A DNA stretch of 6,690 nucleotides. Origin: CAYGKP01 sp964350605 (GTDB taxonomy: Bacteria > Bacteroidota > Bacteroidia > Cytophagales > JAAEPT01). The stretch lies in NCBI GenBank assembly GCA_964350605.1, contig CAYGKP010000144.1:1-6690 (forward strand), in the 5' to 3' direction. How positions within the stretch are numbered: the first letter of the stretch is position 1; every line of letters starts with the position of its first letter. This document shows, piece by piece, positions 4,907 to 6,690 of the stretch. Under the pieces are notes generated by a model. That model did no database searches and was not told the origin of the DNA. It saw only the letters and a list, made by a program, of their open reading frames with translations. The position numbers and the translations under genes were made by a program.

Positions 4907-6690
4907 CTACACCGCTATCTCCTTCTTGACCCGTTCGGAGAATTGCTGGAGGGTCATTGAGCCTTGGTCACCTTCGCCGTGGCGGCGGATCGAAACCTCG
5001 CCGTTGGCCAACTCCTTCTCCCCAACAATCAGCATGTAGGGCACCTTGCGGACCTCTGCGTCGCGGATTTTGCGGCCGATCTTCTCGTCGCGGTGGTCGA
5101 TGGTGCCTTGCAGGTCCTCGAGTTCCAACTGCGCCTTGATCTGGTCAGCATAAGCCGCGTATTTCTCGGAAATCGGCAGAATCGAGAATTGCTCGGGCGA
5201 CAGCCACAGCGGGAAATTGCCCCCCGTGTGCTCGATGAGGATCGCCACAAAGCGCTCCAGCGAACCAAACGGCGCGCGGTGGATCATCACCGGGCGATGG
5301 GCCTGGTTGTCGGCGCCGTTGTATTCCAATTCGAACCGCTCGGGCAGGTTGTAATCCACCTGTACGGTGCCCAATTGCCATTTTCGGCCCAAGGCGTCGC
5401 GCACCATGAAGTCCAGCTTGGGGCCATAGAAGGCCGCCTCGCCCAGCTCGGTCACGGTGCTAAGGCCCTGCTCCTTGGCTGCTTCTTGAATCTCCTGCTC
5501 GGCGCGTTCCCAGTTTTCGTCGGTACCGATGTACTTCTCTTTGTTCTCGGGATCGCGAAGCGAAATTTGCGCGGTAAAGTCGTCGAAACCCAGCTTCTCG
5601 AACACGAACAAAACCAGGTCGATCACGCGTTTGAACTCCTCTTTCACCTGGTCGGGGCGACAGAAGATGTGCGCATCGTCCTGGGTAAAGCCCCGTACGC
5701 GGGTCAGACCATGCAGCTCGCCGTGCTGTTCAAAGCGATACACTGTTCCGAACTCGGCGTAGCGAATCGGCAGCTCCTTATAAGAGTGCGGCTTCGAGGC
5801 ATAAATCTCGCAGTGATGCGGGCAATTCATCGGCTTGAGCAGGTACTCGTGCTCGTCCGGCGTACGGATCGGCTGGAATGAATCCTTGCCATACTTCGCG
5901 TAGTGGCCCGAGGTCTCGTAAAGTGCCTTCCCACCGATGTGAGGGGTAACAACCGGCTGATAACCAGCTTTCTGTTGCGCCCGCTTCAAGAAGTTTTCGA
6001 GGCGTTCGCGCAGGACGGCCCCCTTCGGCAACCAAAGCGGCAGGCCGAGGCCCACCTTCTCGGAGAAGGTGAACAGTTCGAGTTCCTTGCCCAGCTTGCG
6101 GTGGTCGCGCTGTTTGGCCATCTCGAGTTTTTCGAGGTACTCGTCCAGCTCGGCTTTCTTCGGGAAGGTGATCCCATAAATGCGCGTGAGTTGCTGGCGC
6201 TTTTCGTCGCCGCGCCAGTAGGCTCCCGCGGTGCTGAGCAGCTTGATGGCTTTGATCGGCCCGGTATCGGGAATGTGCGGCCCGCGGCACAGGTCGGTGA
6301 ACCCGCCTTGGTGATAAAAGGTGATCGTTCCGTCCTGGAGCCCTTCGATTAGTTCGAGTTTGTAGGGATCGCCCTTCTTCTCGAAGTACATCTGGGCTTC
6401 CACCTTGCTCTTGTCTTCGCGGACGTAGGCGTTCTTCTGGGCGGCCAATTCCTTCATCTTGGCCTCGATGTGCGGGAACTCGGTCTCCGAGAAATGGCGG
6501 TCGCCAAAGTCCACGTCGTAGTAAAAGCCGTTCTCGATCGGCGGGCCGATGCCTAGCTGAACGCCCGGATAGAGCGCCTCCAAGGCTTCGGCCAACAGGT
6601 GAGCCGAGGAATGCCAGAAGGCCATTTTGCCCCCGTCGTCGGTCCAGGTCAGCAGTTTGAGGGTTGCGTCGCCGTCGAACGGGCGCGTCG
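4907..6690 (-). CDS. thrS: Threonyl-tRNA synthetase (5' end outside window)
   Basis: ThrRS is a class II synthetase that charges tRNA-Thr and removes mischarged serine. The frame is open to the right edge, giving 593 visible residues of about 640; most of the N-terminal TGS domain is missing. The editing domain shows HSSAH (H codons at 6613 and 6601) and DLCRGPH (C at 6289, H at 6277), matching its conserved His/Cys pocket. Class II motif 1 is in GLGLPLWLPKGAVLRERLENF. The zinc ligands are C in NCPHH (5824), H in QDDAHIF (5671) and H in VMIHRA (5281). Motif 2 is RFEQHGELHGLTRVRGFTQ and motif 3 ends in HRAPFGSLERF. The anticodon-binding domain (ILPISEKYAAYADQI, DHRDEKIGRKIRDAE, PYMLIVGEKE) ends at a TAG. 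The MAFWHSS methionine at 6625 is internal: the codons upstream (TLKLLTWTDDGGK) read as ThrRS and there is no stop. It leads the thrS-infC-rpmI-rplT cluster. Confidence 0.98.
   Translation of the reverse strand, partial: TRPFDGDATLKLLTWTDDGGKMAFWHSSAHLLAEALEALYPGVQLGIGPPIENGFYYDVDFGDRHFSETEFPHIEAKMKELAAQKNAYVREDKSKVEAQMYFEKKGDPYKLELIEGLQDGTITFYHQGGFTDLCRGPHIPDTGPIKAIKLLSTAGAYWRGDEKRQQLTRIYGITFPKKAELDEYLEKLEMAKQRDHRKLGKELELFTFSEKVGLGLPLWLPKGAVLRERLENFLKRAQQKAGYQPVVTPHIGGKALYETSGHYAKYGKDSFQPIRTPDEHEYLLKPMNCPHHCEIYASKPHSYKELPIRYAEFGTVYRFEQHGELHGLTRVRGFTQDDAHIFCRPDQVKEEFKRVIDLVLFVFEKLGFDDFTAQISLRDPENKEKYIGTDENWERAEQEIQEAAKEQGLSTVTELGEAAFYGPKLDFMVRDALGRKWQLGTVQVDYNLPERFELEYNGADNQAHRPVMIHRAPFGSLERFVAILIEHTGGNFPLWLSPEQFSILPISEKYAAYADQIKAQLELEDLQGTIDHRDEKIGRKIRDAEVRKVPYMLIVGEKELANGEVSIRRHGEGDQGSMTLQQFSERVKKEIAV

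Noticed and set aside
4964..5881. 305-codon open frame on the plus strand
   Set aside because: It lies entirely antisense to thrS, which has every ThrRS motif; the translated sequence has no recognisable domain and reflects GC-rich codon bias.
5778..6290. 170-codon open frame on the minus strand
   Set aside because: An out-of-frame shadow within thrS with no independent motif.
4907..6625. ThrRS starting at ATG 6625
   Set aside because: Upstream codons to the window edge are open and read as the N-terminal part of ThrRS; the start lies outside the window.

Overview
This is an ordinary housekeeping stretch of a bacterial chromosome, probably from a fairly GC-rich member of the Bacteroidota (Saprospirales, Cytophagales or Rhodothermota-like). 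I infer the lineage from three things: the Bacteroidota-style IF-3 and ThrRS sequences, the QueA variant reading TNFHQPGST, and the absence of Shine-Dalgarno sequences before every start, several of which are preceded by A-rich DNA. No mobile element, CRISPR array, rRNA, tRNA or defence locus is visible, and I do not see a novel multi-gene system.

Layout from left to right. Positions 1-1695 (minus) hold the N-terminal 565 codons of a fused trehalose-6-phosphate synthase/phosphatase, cut at the left edge within the phosphatase domain. A 93-bp divergent spacer (1696-1788) carries an inverted repeat and weak promoter-like elements. Positions 1789-2991 (plus) encode QueA, the queuosine tRNA-modification enzyme. 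Three bases after its stop, and convergent with it, is a small three-helix membrane protein of unknown function (2995-3366, minus). Its upstream region ends at a strong minus-strand intrinsic terminator (3441-3480).

The right half (3500-6690, minus) is the classic translation cluster thrS-infC-rpmI-rplT: threonyl-tRNA synthetase (N-terminus cut by the right edge), initiation factor IF-3, and ribosomal proteins L35 and L20. The terminator at 3441-3480 closes it. infC overlaps rpmI by 14 nt. The thrS-infC spacer (93 nt) and the rpmI-rplT spacer (119 nt) can both fold and are possible sites of post-transcriptional control.

The most interesting point is that the infC frame has no ATG, GTG, TTG or CTG between the upstream stop and the conserved IF-3 N-terminus. 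Translation therefore very probably starts at a rare codon, most likely ATC at 4813-4811. This fits the known use of discriminatory start codons by infC for IF-3 self-control.
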